From contig NZ_BSSM01000014.1 in the NCBI RefSeq assembly GCF_030269125.1, positions 124,001 to 188,000 of the forward strand: a stretch of DNA of 64,000 bases. Direction: 5' to 3'. Below, one piece after another: positions 15,863-25,442 of this stretch (the stretch's first letter is position 1; the number at the start of each line of letters is the position of its first letter). The position numbers and the translations under genes were made by a program. Source of the stretch: Streptomyces hygroscopicus subsp. hygroscopicus (GTDB taxonomy: Bacteria; Actinomycetota; Actinomycetes; Streptomycetales; Streptomycetaceae). The notes under the pieces are model-generated. The model searched no databases and was not told where the DNA came from. It saw only the letters and a list, made by a program, of their open reading frames with translations.

Positions 15863-18682
15863 CTACGGCAGCGGCTGCTCCGCCCAGATGATCTTGCCGT
15901 TCGGCGTGTAGCGGGTGCCCCAGCGATCCGAGACCTGGGCGACCAGGAACAGGCCCCGTCCGCCCTCGTCGGTGCTCGCCGCGTAGCGCAGGTGCGGGGA
16001 GGTCGTGCTGCGGTCGGAGACCTCGCAGATCAGGGTGCGGTCGCGCAGCAGCCGTACCCCGATCGGGGGCCGCCCGTAGCGGATGGCGTTGGTGACCAGC
16101 TCGCTGAGGATCAGCTCGGTCGCGAACGCCAGCTCCTGAAGGCCCCACTCGTCCAGCGTGCGGGTGACCGCCGAGCGCACCTCGGAGACCGCCGCCGGGT
16201 CCGACGGCACCCCCCACTCGGCCACCTGGTCCGGACCCAGCACCCGCGTCCGGGCCACGATCAGCGCCACGTCGTCGCTCGGCCGGGCCGGCAACCGCTC
16301 CAGCACCGTGCGGCAGGTCGCCTCCGGTGAGGTGTCCGGCGCCCGGCGCAGGGCGTCACCCAGCAGCTCCAGGCCCACGTCGATGTCCCGGTCCCGGTCC
16401 TCGATCAGACCGTCCGTGTACAGCACCAGCCTGCTGCCCTCGGCCAGCTCCAGGTCGACCGTCTCGAACGGCAGCCCGCCCAGACCCAGCGGCGGCCCGG
16501 CCGGCATCTCCGGGAACTCCACGCTCCCGTCCGGGCGCACCAGCGCGGGCGGCGGGTGCCCCGCGCGGGCCATCGTGCACCGCCGGGCCACCGGGTCGTA
16601 CACCGCGTACAGACAGGTCGCGCCGGTCACCGCGGCACCCTCTTCCGGGCTCTCGTCCTGGTCGATCCGGCCGACCAGCTCGTCCAGCAGACCGAGGAGC
16701 TCGTCGGGCGGCAGATCCAGCGCGGAGAAGTTGTGCACGGCCGTGCGCAGCCGCCCCATGGTCGCCGCCGCGTGCAGCCCGTGCCCCACCACGTCGCCCA
16801 CCACCAGCGCCACCCGGGCCCCCGACAGCGGCAGCACGTCGAACCAGTCGCCGCCCACCCCGGACTGCGCGGGCAGGTACCGGTAGGCGATCTCCAGCGC
16901 GCCCTGCTCGGGCAGCGTCCGCGGCAGCAGGCTGCGCTGCAACGTCACCGCCATGCTGTGCTCGCGCGTGTACCGGCGGGCGTTGTCGATGGACACCGCC
17001 GCCCGCGCCACCAGCTCCTCGGCGAGCGCCAGCTCCTCGGTGTCGAAGGGCTGCGGCTTCTCCGAACGCCAGAAGTGCGCGAGCCCCAGCACCAGGCTGC
17101 CCGCCCGCAGCGGCACGGTGATCAGCGAGTGGATGCCGAACTCCAGCACCTTGTCCGTGCGCTCCGGCTCCTGCTCCCGCCAGCCCGGCGCGTCGCGCAG
17201 CCGGGGCACCACCACCGACTGCCCGCTCGTGAGGCTGCGTGCCTGCGGCGAGGGCGGCACCAACCGGATCCGGTGGTCCAGCGGATACAGCGGGGACTCG
17301 TCGCGGACGCCCACGCAGGCCACCCGGCGCAGCGCGTTCCCGGGCCGCGGCTCCTCCCCGTTCAGCACCGACTCGAACAGGTCGACGGTCGCGAAGTCCG
17401 CGAACCGGGGCACCGCCAGCTCCGCCAGCTCCTCGGCGGTACGGGTCACGTCCAGGCTGGTGCCGATGCCCACCCCGGCGTCGTACAGCATGTTCAGGCG
17501 CTCCCGGGCGACCTCCGCCCGCCCCGACACCGCGCGCAGCTCGGTGGAGTCGCGCAGGGTGGTGACGCTGCCCGCCGGGCCGCCGCGCAGCTCGGTGGGC
17601 CGCTGGTTGATCGCCAGCAGGCGGTCCTTGACCAGGTGCACCTCGTCGGTCGCCACCCGTCCGGAGGCCAGCAGCCGCGCCGTCTCGTCGTCCAGGCCCA
17701 GCTCCAGCACGTGCTGCCGCTCGGCGCCCTTGGGCAGGCCGAGCAGGCGCTGCGCCTCGTCGTTGGCGAGCAGCAGCCGGCCGTCGCGGCCGACGATCAG
17801 CACACCCTCGCGGACCGCGTGCAACACCGCGTCGTGGTGCTCGTACATCCGGGTCATCTCGTACGGCCCGAGGCCGTGCGTCTGGCGGAGCAGCCGTCTG
17901 CTGACCAGCGCGGTTCCCGCGGTGGCCAGGGCGAGCGCCGCGGCGGCCGCGGCGAGCAGCAACGGCAGCTGCTGGTCGGCGGCCCCGCCCACGTGCGCGG
18001 TGGTGATGCCGGCCGACACCAGCCCCACGACGGTGCCGCTCGCGTCCTTGACCGGCACCACGCTCTGCACCAGCGGGCCCAGCGTGCCGTTGATCTTCTC
18101 CACGACGGTGCCGCCGTCCACGGCCGGTCCGATGGTGCCGACGAACTTCTTGCCGATGCGGTCGGGAAGGGGGTGCGTGTAGCGGATGCCCCGCGTGTCC
18201 ATCACCACGACGAAGTCCACGCCGGCCGCCTTGCGGGCGGCCTCGGCCTTCGGCTGGAGGATCGCCGTCGGGTCCGGGGCGCGCAGCGCGGCGGCCGTGC
18301 CGGGCGCGTTGGCGAACGTCTGCGCCACCGCGAGCGAGCGGTTGCGGGCCTCGGTCTCGCTGTCGTGGCGCACCTGGAGCACCTGGGCCACCACGGCCGA
18401 GACCACCAGCAGCAGCACGATCACGACCTGGAGCACGAACACCTGACCGGCGACGCTGCGGCCGGTCACCGCCGCCCACAGCATCCCCGGCCGGTCGCCG
18501 GGCGCGCCGGGGCCGTCCGGCGGCGGGGCCAGTGGTGCGCGCGGTTGCCCGAAAGGTCGGGGCGGCCGGGACACGGGCCGGCCGGGCAGTCGCACCATGT
18601 GCCCATGTCTACACTGCCCGCCGCCATGAGGCGAGGGCGTCGCACCGGGGGTCCGGCGTCGGGACAGGTGGAAGGGGGTCAT
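15863..18682 (-). CDS. Membrane SpoIIE-family PP2C phosphatase with sCache, PAS, GAF and HATPase domains
   Basis: 939 residues. Order: cytosolic Pro/Arg-rich leader; membrane span at 77-103; extracytoplasmic single-Cache-like sensor (about 106-235, VDFVVVMDTRGIRYTH..., GKKFVG); second span 239-261; PAS (about 280-340, LLANDEAQRLLGL); GAF (about 390-550); PP2C/SpoIIE domain with GGDWFDVLP, VGDVVGHG, ARAGHPPP, LYTDGLIE and DDVALIVAR; and a C-terminal anti-sigma-like HATPase (ELILSELVTNAIRYG). Such proteins dephosphorylate anti-anti-sigma factors and may also bind or phosphorylate them, linking an outside signal to sigma-factor release. The start overlaps the upstream stop (ATGA); inner starts at 18598 or 18484 are possible. 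Confidence 0.85.
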   Translation of the reverse strand: MTPFHLSRRRTPGATPSPHGGGQCRHGHMVRLPGRPVSRPPRPFGQPRAPLAPPPDGPGAPGDRPGMLWAAVTGRSVAGQVFVLQVVIVLLLVVSAVVAQVLQVRHDSETEARNRSLAVAQTFANAPGTAAALRAPDPTAILQPKAEAARKAAGVDFVVVMDTRGIRYTHPLPDRIGKKFVGTIGPAVDGGTVVEKINGTLGPLVQSVVPVKDASGTVVGLVSAGITTAHVGGAADQQLPLLLAAAAAALALATAGTALVSRRLLRQTHGLGPYEMTRMYEHHDAVLHAVREGVLIVGRDGRLLLANDEAQRLLGLPKGAERQHVLELGLDDETARLLASGRVATDEVHLVKDRLLAINQRPTELRGGPAGSVTTLRDSTELRAVSGRAEVARERLNMLYDAGVGIGTSLDVTRTAEELAELAVPRFADFATVDLFESVLNGEEPRPGNALRRVACVGVRDESPLYPLDHRIRLVPPSPQARSLTSGQSVVVPRLRDAPGWREQEPERTDKVLEFGIHSLITVPLRAGSLVLGLAHFWRSEKPQPFDTEELALAEELVARAAVSIDNARRYTREHSMAVTLQRSLLPRTLPEQGALEIAYRYLPAQSGVGGDWFDVLPLSGARVALVVGDVVGHGLHAAATMGRLRTAVHNFSALDLPPDELLGLLDELVGRIDQDESPEEGAAVTGATCLYAVYDPVARRCTMARAGHPPPALVRPDGSVEFPEMPAGPPLGLGGLPFETVDLELAEGSRLVLYTDGLIEDRDRDIDVGLELLGDALRRAPDTSPEATCRTVLERLPARPSDDVALIVARTRVLGPDQVAEWGVPSDPAAVSEVRSAVTRTLDEWGLQELAFATELILSELVTNAIRYGRPPIGVRLLRDRTLICEVSDRSTTSPHLRYAASTDEGGRGLFLVAQVSDRWGTRYTPNGKIIWAEQPLP

Positions 18683-21600
18683 GAGGGACGACCGGGGGAG
18701 GAGCGGTGGGTTCCGCCCGGGTGTGCCCGCGGGTCGTACGCGGCCGGTCGCGCGGGTCCCCGCGGCACTTCGGCGCGCGGGGTCCCCTCCCGGCGGGCCG
18801 CGAGGAGCAGCGCCACGTCGTCCGGGCGGGCGCCCGCGTGGCGCGCGGCGGCGGTGAGGCGGTCGGCGACTCCGGCCAGGGTGAGGCCGTCGCGCCGGCC
18901 GGCCGCCGCACCCGCCCGGTCCAGGGCCCGGCGCAGGTCCGCGATGCCCTCGTCGATGTCGGCGCCCGCCCGCTCCACCAGGCCGTCCGTGTACAGCGCG
19001 AGGATCGCGTCCGGCTCCAGGAGCAGCTCGGTCACCGGGTACCGCGCATGCGGATCCACCCCGAGAACGACACCGCCGGGGATGTCCAGCGTCCTGGTAC
19101 GGCCGCCGGGCGAGAGCAGCAGCGGGGGCAGATGCCCCGCACGGGCGATCTGGGCCCGTCCGGTGGCCGGGTCCAGGCGCAGGTAGCAGCAGCTGGCGAA
19201 CTGGCCCGGATCGAGGCCGATCAGCAGATGATTGGTCCCGCTGAGCACCTCGTCCGGCGGCCGGTCGCCCAGCGCGAACGCCCGTACGGCGCTGCGCAGC
19301 TGACCCATGGTCGCCGCCGCCTGCACCCCGTGCCCCTGCACATCGCCGATGACGAGCGCCAGCCCGTCCCCGGACTCCACCACGTCGTACCAGTCGCCGC
19401 CCACGTCCAGGCCCTCGGTGCCCGGCAGATAGCGGCCCGCGGTCTCCACCCCGGGGTGCGCCGACAGCCGTCCCGGCAGCAGCGCCTGCTGGAGCCCCCG
19501 GGCGAGGGCCGCCTCGCTGTCGTAGCGCCGCGCTCGCTCCATCGCGTGCGCGATCAGCCCGGCGAGCGAGGTGAGCACCGTACGCTCCTCCGTGCTGAAG
19601 CGGCGCGGGCGGTCGAAGCCGAGGATGCAGGAGCCGACCATCCGGCCGGAGGCGATCAGCGGGAGGAACGCGCGGGAGCCCTCCTCGGCGTCCAGCGGCA
19701 TCCCCGGATAGGTCTCCGCCAGCTGACGCATCGACTCGAAGAACAGCGGACGGCCCGTCGCCAGGGTCTCCACGTCCGGGATCCGCGCGTCGAGCCCCAC
19801 ACCGTCGAACCGCTCCAGGAAGCCCGGCGGGAAACCGGTCTCCCACGCCAGGTGGAGACGCCGTTCCTGAAGCAGGTGGATCGCCAGCCGGCGGCCGCCG
19901 AACGCGGGCAGCAGCTCCTGCATCACCACCGCCGACACCTGCTGGGCCGTCACCGCGTCCGTCAGCGCGATGGCCAGCGCGACCGGCCGGTACACCCCCG
20001 CCATCGAGGGGTCGCCCGCCACCGCCTCCGCCGGCGGGCGCGGGCCGGCCGGCGCTCCCGCCGGCGGCTCCGCGCCGGCCCGCGCTTCCGCCGGCGGGTG
20101 CGGGGCGGCCGGTGCCTCCATGCGGCTGGCCGGGACGAGCGTGCAGGTCAGCAGGTCGTCGCCGGGATGCACCGACACCGCGAACCCGTCGTACCCGCCG
20201 TGCCCGCCCGGCCGGCGCACATGGAAGTGCACCGGATCCGGCGACAGCAGGGCACCCCGCAGATGATCGTCGTACGGCGGACCGGTCAGCCACGGCATCG
20301 CGTCCCACAGGGACCGGCCGAGCAGCCGCTTTCGCGGGTGTCCGGCGAACCGCGCCGCGGCCGCGTTGGCGTACACGATCGTCCCGAGCCGGTCCAGGGA
20401 GAACACACCCTGCGGCAGTTGGTCGGCGGCGCCGTCCGCGAGGGCGGCCGTGCCGGGGTCGACCACCACGCCGCCGACCTTCGGCACCGCACGGCCGTCC
20501 TCCGCCGCCCACAGGTCCAGCAGCCGCGGCGCGCCGTCGCCCGCCCGCAGGCTCAGCGGCGCGCCGGGCGGCCTCCCGGCCGCGGTGTCGCGCAGCGCGG
20601 ACAGCACCCGGTACGACTCCGACGGGGCGAGGGCCTCGGCGAGCGCCGTGTCGGTGCCCGCGAACCCGCCCGCCGGCAGGCCGAGAAGCGTGTGCAGCCG
20701 GTCGTCGGCGCGGACCACGCCGTCCCCCGGATCCCAGGTGAAGCGTCCGATCGTGGCCCCCGGGAGCCGACGGGCGGGTGGCCGCACGCACTGTGGCTCC
20801 GCGTCCCACGCGATCGCGCCGGGGTCGCCCTCGGCGAGCGCGAGCAACTCGGTGCCCAGCCCCTCGGCCAGCCTCGTCAGCAGCTCCGGGTCGAGCGGAT
20901 CGTCCGCGGAGCCGTCCACCGCGGCCCGCAGCACGGTCAGCACCCCGAGGGGCTCGCTGCCGCCCGGCACCGGCAGGTGCACCGACCCGAACGGGAACGG
21001 CAGCCCCGCCGCGAACTGCGGATACCGGCGCACCGTCTCCGTCGCGTTCGGCAGCACGACGGGCACCCCGAGCCGGTAGGCGTCGGAGACGGGGAGGGGC
21101 CCGTCCGCGTTCACGCGCCACCAGGGGCGGAAGAGCGCACCGGGGAGCCCGGCGAGGACGGCCAGGCGGAGGGAGGTGGCCGGGGCGGCTTCGGCGGGGC
21201 CCGGGGGGCCGGCGGGTGCGGTGGCGCCGGGGCGTGCCGGGGCCGGTGCGGGTGCGGGGCTCGCGTGTCGCGGGGGGCCGGCGGGTGCGCGGACGTCCGC
21301 GCCGGTGTGCGGGGGGTCGTCCCCCCGCCCGGGTGGGGGCGCGGGGGCCCGTCCGTCGGTGTGTGCGGCGGGGCCCGCACCCGTCCAGGCGTCGGCGCCG
21401 GCCGGGAACGCGGTTCCCCCCGGGCGCCCCGCGCCCGGGGAACCGGTGCGTCCCGGCGCGTCCGCGTCCTCGGGGAACCGGGCGTGGCCTCGGGGCTCCG
21501 CGTCGTCCCGGCGCCTGGCGTGAGTTCGTGGCTCGGCGGGTCCGAGGCGCTCCGTGTCGTACCCCGGGGCCCCGGCGCGTTCCGGAAGCCCGCCGGGCCC

Positions 21601-21750
21601 CCCGGGCTCCGTGGGCCCGGTACCGCCCTCGCGCAGGTACACACCCGCCACCCTCCCGCCCGCCGCGCGGAGCGCCGCGGTGGAGGTGTCCGCCAGCAGC
21701 GCGGCCAGTCGGGCCCTGGTCCGGGCCGCCCGCTCCCCGCTCCGCGCCAT
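18679..21750 (-). CDS. Cytosolic SpoIIE-family PP2C phosphatase with GAF/PAS domains and a low-complexity insertion
   Basis: 1023 residues. An N-terminal GAF-like domain begins (AAGGRVAGVYLREGG), is interrupted by about 148 Pro/Ala/Gly/Arg-rich residues (43-190) and resumes (TSLRLAVLAGLPGALFRPWW). Two PAS-like regions follow (RFTWDPGDGVVRADDRLHTLLGL; GVFSLDRLGTIVYANAAAARFAGH), then a Pro/Ala repeat linker, a second GAF with EERTVLTSLAGLIAHAMERARRYD, and a PP2C domain (GGDWYDVV, GDVQGHG, ARAGHLPP, LYTDGLVE, DDVALLLAA). No HATPase is present. Its stop overlaps the start of the next phosphatase, implying translational coupling. The ATG at 21750 is chosen because the family homology begins there. 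Confidence 0.85.
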   Translation of the reverse strand: MARSGERAARTRARLAALLADTSTAALRAAGGRVAGVYLREGGTGPTEPGGPGGLPERAGAPGYDTERLGPAEPRTHARRRDDAEPRGHARFPEDADAPGRTGSPGAGRPGGTAFPAGADAWTGAGPAAHTDGRAPAPPPGRGDDPPHTGADVRAPAGPPRHASPAPAPAPARPGATAPAGPPGPAEAAPATSLRLAVLAGLPGALFRPWWRVNADGPLPVSDAYRLGVPVVLPNATETVRRYPQFAAGLPFPFGSVHLPVPGGSEPLGVLTVLRAAVDGSADDPLDPELLTRLAEGLGTELLALAEGDPGAIAWDAEPQCVRPPARRLPGATIGRFTWDPGDGVVRADDRLHTLLGLPAGGFAGTDTALAEALAPSESYRVLSALRDTAAGRPPGAPLSLRAGDGAPRLLDLWAAEDGRAVPKVGGVVVDPGTAALADGAADQLPQGVFSLDRLGTIVYANAAAARFAGHPRKRLLGRSLWDAMPWLTGPPYDDHLRGALLSPDPVHFHVRRPGGHGGYDGFAVSVHPGDDLLTCTLVPASRMEAPAAPHPPAEARAGAEPPAGAPAGPRPPAEAVAGDPSMAGVYRPVALAIALTDAVTAQQVSAVVMQELLPAFGGRRLAIHLLQERRLHLAWETGFPPGFLERFDGVGLDARIPDVETLATGRPLFFESMRQLAETYPGMPLDAEEGSRAFLPLIASGRMVGSCILGFDRPRRFSTEERTVLTSLAGLIAHAMERARRYDSEAALARGLQQALLPGRLSAHPGVETAGRYLPGTEGLDVGGDWYDVVESGDGLALVIGDVQGHGVQAAATMGQLRSAVRAFALGDRPPDEVLSGTNHLLIGLDPGQFASCCYLRLDPATGRAQIARAGHLPPLLLSPGGRTRTLDIPGGVVLGVDPHARYPVTELLLEPDAILALYTDGLVERAGADIDEGIADLRRALDRAGAAAGRRDGLTLAGVADRLTAAARHAGARPDDVALLLAARREGTPRAEVPRGPARPAAYDPRAHPGGTHRSSPGRPS

Positions 21751-21970
21751 CGGCCCTACCCCGTCCTGTACGCCTCCGGGTGGATCACACAGCAAGAATG
21801 CGCCAGGGGGAGCAGAGGGCGCACCCCGGCGGCGAAGGGACGGCCAGGGCTCACACCAGTGCCCCACCCGGGTGGCGGCGAGGGTGCGCGGCTCCTAGTA
21901 ATGGACTGCGTACTGCGCGTGCCGCGGTCGGGGGCGTCAGGTGCGGCCGCACTCCTGCACTGGAGCCGAG

Positions 21971-23125
21971 ATGACCACCCGCTCTTCGTCCACCTGTCCC
22001 GACGACTCCCTCATACGCCCGGCGCCGGTCACGGTCGGTGTCCGCGTGCCGCCGGTCCGGGTCCTGACGCGGTCCGCGCCGCCGGCCGGGTCCCGCGCGC
22101 AGAAGCCGCCCGGGGCCGGGCGCCAGGAGGACCGCCGGTACGACGATCCCCTGCTCGACCTGGTCCGTACGGCGGTCACCACCCGCCCGCTGGAAGACGT
22201 CGTCCGGCTCGTCACCCTGCTGGAAGGCTCCCCGGAACACGCCCGGACGTCGGCCGAGGCGTTGCGCGTGGCGGGGCTCGACCGTTCCGTGGAGGACGTC
22301 ACCCGGCTGGCGGCCCTGCTCACCCGGCCCCCGCGGGACTCCGCCGGCGCCGACGCCGTGCTCCGTGCCGCCGCCGGGCAACGCCCCCTCGCGGACGTCG
22401 GCCGGCTGTTGCGGCTGCTGCACCGCGCCCCCCTGGAACCCCACTGCGCGCGGACCGCCGTACAGGCGGTGGCGAGCGGCCGGCCCGTCGAGGAAGTGGC
22501 CGAACTGATCGGCCGGTTGGCCGCGGAACAGCCGGGGTGCGAGCCGCCGCCGGCGAGCGCGGCGACGGCTCCCCGACCGACCGACCGGCCGGAGCCCGCC
22601 GACCGCAGCCACCCCCAGCCGCCCCGGACACCACCATGCCGGCCCCCCCGGCTCAAGCTCCTCCGGCTCGCGCCCACGGCCCGTGCGGAACTCGGCGCCG
22701 TGCCCGCCCCGGACCCCGGTCTCCGTTCCCCGGCCGAGAGCGGCGTGCGCGCAGCCGCCGTCCTGGTCTTCCTCTGCGGAGCCGCCCACGCGCCCCGCTA
22801 CTGGGCCGGTCTGTCCCACGGACTCCTCGGCGCCACCCTCGTCGTCTCCGCGCTGTGCATGCTCCTGGGCCTCGCCCTGCCCGCGCGGTCGCCGCACGCC
22901 AGGCTCGGCGCGGCGGCGGCGGCCCTCGCGGTCACCGCGGGGCTCGGCGCGGGCCAACTCCTCGGCGGGCGGTTCGGGCTGCCGGACCCGGCACGGCTGT
23001 GGGCGGGGACGCTCGCACCGCCCTGGCTGGCCGGTACCGCGGCGGCGGTGGCCGCGCTCGCGGCCCTCGCGGTGGTACCGGCCGTCCTGCTGGGCGCCAA
23101 GTCCACCGGTGACCAGGGGAGTTGA
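21971..23125 (+). CDS. Hypothetical protein with helical repeats and C-terminal membrane region
   Basis: 384 residues. After a basic, Pro-rich N-terminus, residues ~60-190 contain four related ~35-residue helical units with the pattern 'RPLEDVVRLVTLLEGSP', 'RSVEDVTRLAALLTRPP', 'RPLADVGRLLRLLHRAP' and 'RPVEEVAELIGRLA', suggesting an alpha-solenoid-like module. A Pro-rich linker leads to three hydrophobic segments (AAAVLVFLCGAAH, ATLVVSALCMLLGLAL, AAVAALAALAVVPAVLLG). It is likely a membrane-anchored scaffold with a cytosolic repeat domain; no family is recognised. GGAG lies five bases before the chosen ATG. It is divergent from the SpoIIE pair, sharing a ~220-base control region. Confidence 0.7.
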   Translation: MTTRSSSTCPDDSLIRPAPVTVGVRVPPVRVLTRSAPPAGSRAQKPPGAGRQEDRRYDDPLLDLVRTAVTTRPLEDVVRLVTLLEGSPEHARTSAEALRVAGLDRSVEDVTRLAALLTRPPRDSAGADAVLRAAAGQRPLADVGRLLRLLHRAPLEPHCARTAVQAVASGRPVEEVAELIGRLAAEQPGCEPPPASAATAPRPTDRPEPADRSHPQPPRTPPCRPPRLKLLRLAPTARAELGAVPAPDPGLRSPAESGVRAAAVLVFLCGAAHAPRYWAGLSHGLLGATLVVSALCMLLGLALPARSPHARLGAAAAALAVTAGLGAGQLLGGRFGLPDPARLWAGTLAPPWLAGTAAAVAALAALAVVPAVLLGAKSTGDQGS

Positions 23126-23126
23126 A

Positions 23127-23560
23127 TCAGCGCCCCGGCCCCGTCGACGCCCACGTGCGGCAGCACCGGGCGCCCGCCCACACGGGCGGCCACCATCGCG
23201 AAGGAGAGGCCGTCCGCCACCGGACACGGCACCACGTCCTCCGGGCGCGCCCCGGGCCGTCCCCCGCCGCACCACCGCCGCGAGCAACGCGGCCGCGTCG
23301 GAGCGGCGGCCCCGGCCCCGGCGGCGCGTACGCGGGCGGCGAGGTGCTCGGGGACCCGGTCAGGGACCCGGTCCTCCTCCCACCCGCCCGTCGTCCAGGT
23401 GACGGCGAACGTCGGCGTCGCCGGGGTGCGCGCGGTGGCCGCCACCGCGTTCCGGCGCGGTGCCGGGCGGACCGTGTTCGCCGGCACGCGGGAGGAGGTC
23501 CCGGAGCTGAAGGCCCGACGGCCCTTCCAGGACGGGTGCCGGTGCCGGGCCTCGGCCTCG
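23127..23560 (-). pseudogene. Possible decayed reading frame in a 594-bp spacer
   Basis: The spacer 23126-23719 holds no intact gene with a ribosome site. Minus-strand translation gives protein-like patches in different frames: NAVAATARTPATPTFAVTWTTGG and EDRVPDRVPEHLAARVRAA, then MLAAVVRRGTARGAP, then EDVVPCPVADGLSFAMVAAR and GGRPVLPHVGVDGAG. This looks like one gene broken by at least two frameshifts. No family is recognised. Confidence 0.35.
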
Positions 23561-23719
23561 CCCGCGCGGCTGCGCTCCCTCCGCCCCTGTTCCCCCGCAG
23601 CACCCGCGCGGTCGCCCCGGCCGGAATCCGCGGTGGCGGGGCGTCGGAGGCACGGCTGGAGACGGGCCGCACCGCACCGTGGCGCGGCACGCGCGGCGGG
23701 CCGGGCGGCCGTCGGGGCC

Positions 23720-24010
23720 TCAGGGCAGCCGGGGATCCCCGGGGGCCGCCGGCCTGGCGGCGCGCAGGCTGCGCAGGGCGAGGAGCAGGACGCCGATGTC
23801 GTCCAGGTAGACGGGATCGGGCAGCAGGTCGGTGGGGAGCAGCAGATACGCCACCGCGCCCCAGAACACCCAGCGCGGTCCCGTCGGCAGCCCGGCGCGC
23901 AGCAGCGCGCGCCGGGTCCGCACCAGGCGTACGAGCACCGCGACGGCACCGGCGAGCAGGCCCGCGGCGACGACGGCGGCCACGATCAGCAGCAGGGTGG
24001 TGGAATCCAT
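23720..24010 (-). CDS. DUF1232 (YkvA-type) small membrane protein
   Basis: 96 residues from the ATG at 24010, which has GAGGAG five bases upstream. An N-terminal span (TTLLLIVAAVVAAGLLAGAVAVLV) is followed by the DUF1232 core: FWGAVAYLLLPTDLLPDPVYLDDIGVLLLALR, with the conserved P-x-D-L-x-P-D and D-D pairs. Members are inner-membrane proteins of unknown function. It begins 25 bases after the preceding hypothetical gene on the same strand, so the two are probably one operon. Confidence 0.85.
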   Translation of the reverse strand: MDSTTLLLIVAAVVAAGLLAGAVAVLVRLVRTRRALLRAGLPTGPRWVFWGAVAYLLLPTDLLPDPVYLDDIGVLLLALRSLRAARPAAPGDPRLP

Positions 24011-24035
24011 CGGGGCTCCTCGGGCGGCACGTGGC

Positions 24036-25208
24036 CTACGACGGCCGGTCCGTGCCGTCGGCGGTGTCCTCGGGGGCCGCCTTCGCGCGGCCGGGAAGAC
24101 CGGGGAACCGCAGCCGTTCGAACGTCCGTGTGAGCTGTTGCAGCGGGGCGGGCGTCCGGGCGACGGGGCGCTGCTGCGGCAGGGCGGCGGCGGGGACGTC
24201 ACGGTAGGCGGCCAGCGCCTCCAGGGCCTGCTCGGCGGCCTGCTTGTACAGGTCCCGGGACTTCGTCATGGCCTCCAGCGCCTCGGCGTACATGGCCACC
24301 AGCCGCCGCTCCCGGTCCAGCTCCTCCTGATGGGTCATCAGGGTCCAGTGGTCCCTGAGGTCCGTCAGCGCCGCCACCGCGTCCTGCGGTGCGGGACGGG
24401 GCAGGGCCACGAAGTGCCGCAGCGCGGTGAGGAGTTCGGTGGGCTCGGAGCCGTCCAGGAAGACGCTGCGCACCCGGTGCGGAGTGCCGTCGTAGTCTTC
24501 GGGCGCCGGGTCGGGCGGCAGGAGTACGGCGCCGCCGCGCGGCACCTCGACGCCGAGGTCCTTCAGCGCCCAGTTGACGCCGCGCAACTGGTGGGGGGCG
24601 GCGCGGTGCTCCACGACGCGGTGCCTGAGGCCGGGCGGCAGCAGCCGGGCCAGCGGCAGCCTGCCCTGCTCGTCGGGGGTCATCGCCTCGTGCACGACCA
24701 GGTTGACGCACCAGGCCTCGCGGGCCGCGTCCCGCAGCCTGCGGCGCATCTCCTTGTCGTCCGCGGGCAGCGCGTTGACCTGCCGGAAACGCAGACCGGC
24801 GACCGTGGGGTGGTGGTCCCAGGAGCCGTCGTCGCCGGAGCCGCCCTCGGGCCAGAACAGGGTCGCGGGCGAGGGCCAGCCCTCGTCCCAGGGCCGTTCG
24901 GCTTCCGCGACCAGCTGCCACAGGTGTCCCTGCGGCTTGCCCCGCCGGGGTACGAGGGTGAGCCGGGCCCGCACGGTCACCGTGCCGCCGGCGCGCCAGC
25001 GTGCCTCGAAGATCCTGGGGGGCGCGTCGTCGTTCCCGAGGGCGTCCTCGGGAACGGGGGGCTCGGCGAAGTCGTCGATGTCCCCGCCCTCCTTGTGCCG
25101 GCGCAGGGTGCGGCGGACGACGTCTTCGGGATCGGGACCGGTGTGACGGCCGCGGGCCGCCCAGACGGACTGCGGGAGGGCGGCGCGGTCGGTGGCGGAG
25201 TTCGACAT
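24036..25208 (-). CDS. Hypothetical protein, 390 aa
   Basis: A soluble, mixed alpha/beta protein without signal or membrane segment. An early acidic region (HKEGGDIDDFAEPPVPEDALGNDD) precedes a beta-rich part (PPRIFEARWRAGGTVTVRARLTLVPRRG, GHLWQLVAEAERPW). The C-terminal half has a long helical stretch (LTDLRDHWTLMTHQEELDRERRLVAMYAEALEAMTKSRDLYKQAAEQALEAL, in part) that could form a coiled coil. No known family is recognised. The ribosome-binding site is weak, so the start is uncertain. It is followed closely by the DUF1232 gene. Confidence 0.6.
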   Translation of the reverse strand: MSNSATDRAALPQSVWAARGRHTGPDPEDVVRRTLRRHKEGGDIDDFAEPPVPEDALGNDDAPPRIFEARWRAGGTVTVRARLTLVPRRGKPQGHLWQLVAEAERPWDEGWPSPATLFWPEGGSGDDGSWDHHPTVAGLRFRQVNALPADDKEMRRRLRDAAREAWCVNLVVHEAMTPDEQGRLPLARLLPPGLRHRVVEHRAAPHQLRGVNWALKDLGVEVPRGGAVLLPPDPAPEDYDGTPHRVRSVFLDGSEPTELLTALRHFVALPRPAPQDAVAALTDLRDHWTLMTHQEELDRERRLVAMYAEALEAMTKSRDLYKQAAEQALEALAAYRDVPAAALPQQRPVARTPAPLQQLTRTFERLRFPGLPGRAKAAPEDTADGTDRPS

Positions 25209-25358
25209 GAGCCAATCTGCTGATGGGGGCGGGTGCGCCTCCCAGTATCACCGCTCGTCGCGCGGAAACGTAGACGGCCCCACGCCCCGCGCGGCGCGCC
25301 GGGCGGGACGGTGGGTCGCGGGACCCGGCTCTCGACCGGGGCCGCGCATGCGGGCGTA

Positions 25359-25385
25359 CGCCCCGCACACTCGGTGCGCGGGGCG
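25359..25385 (-). terminator. Hairpin downstream of fprA
   Basis: CGCCCCGC and GCGGGGCG form an 8-bp stem with an 11-base loop, about 60 bases past the fprA stop in the direction of transcription. No U tract follows, so it is a tentative call. Confidence 0.4.
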
Positions 25386-25442
25386 GTGCGGTCGGGTGGC
25401 CCCTGCCGGGTCACCCGTGCGCGGGGCGGTCCGCGGTCGCGC

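Noticed and set aside
18706..23112. Plus-strand open frame of almost 1,470 codons opposite the SpoIIE gene
   Set aside because: Composition (Arg/Gly/Gln-rich) and antisense position to conserved PP2C motifs show it is a shadow frame of high-GC DNA.
23127..23560. Naming a family for the decayed frame in this spacer
   Set aside because: The patches look protein-like but match no family recognised with confidence.
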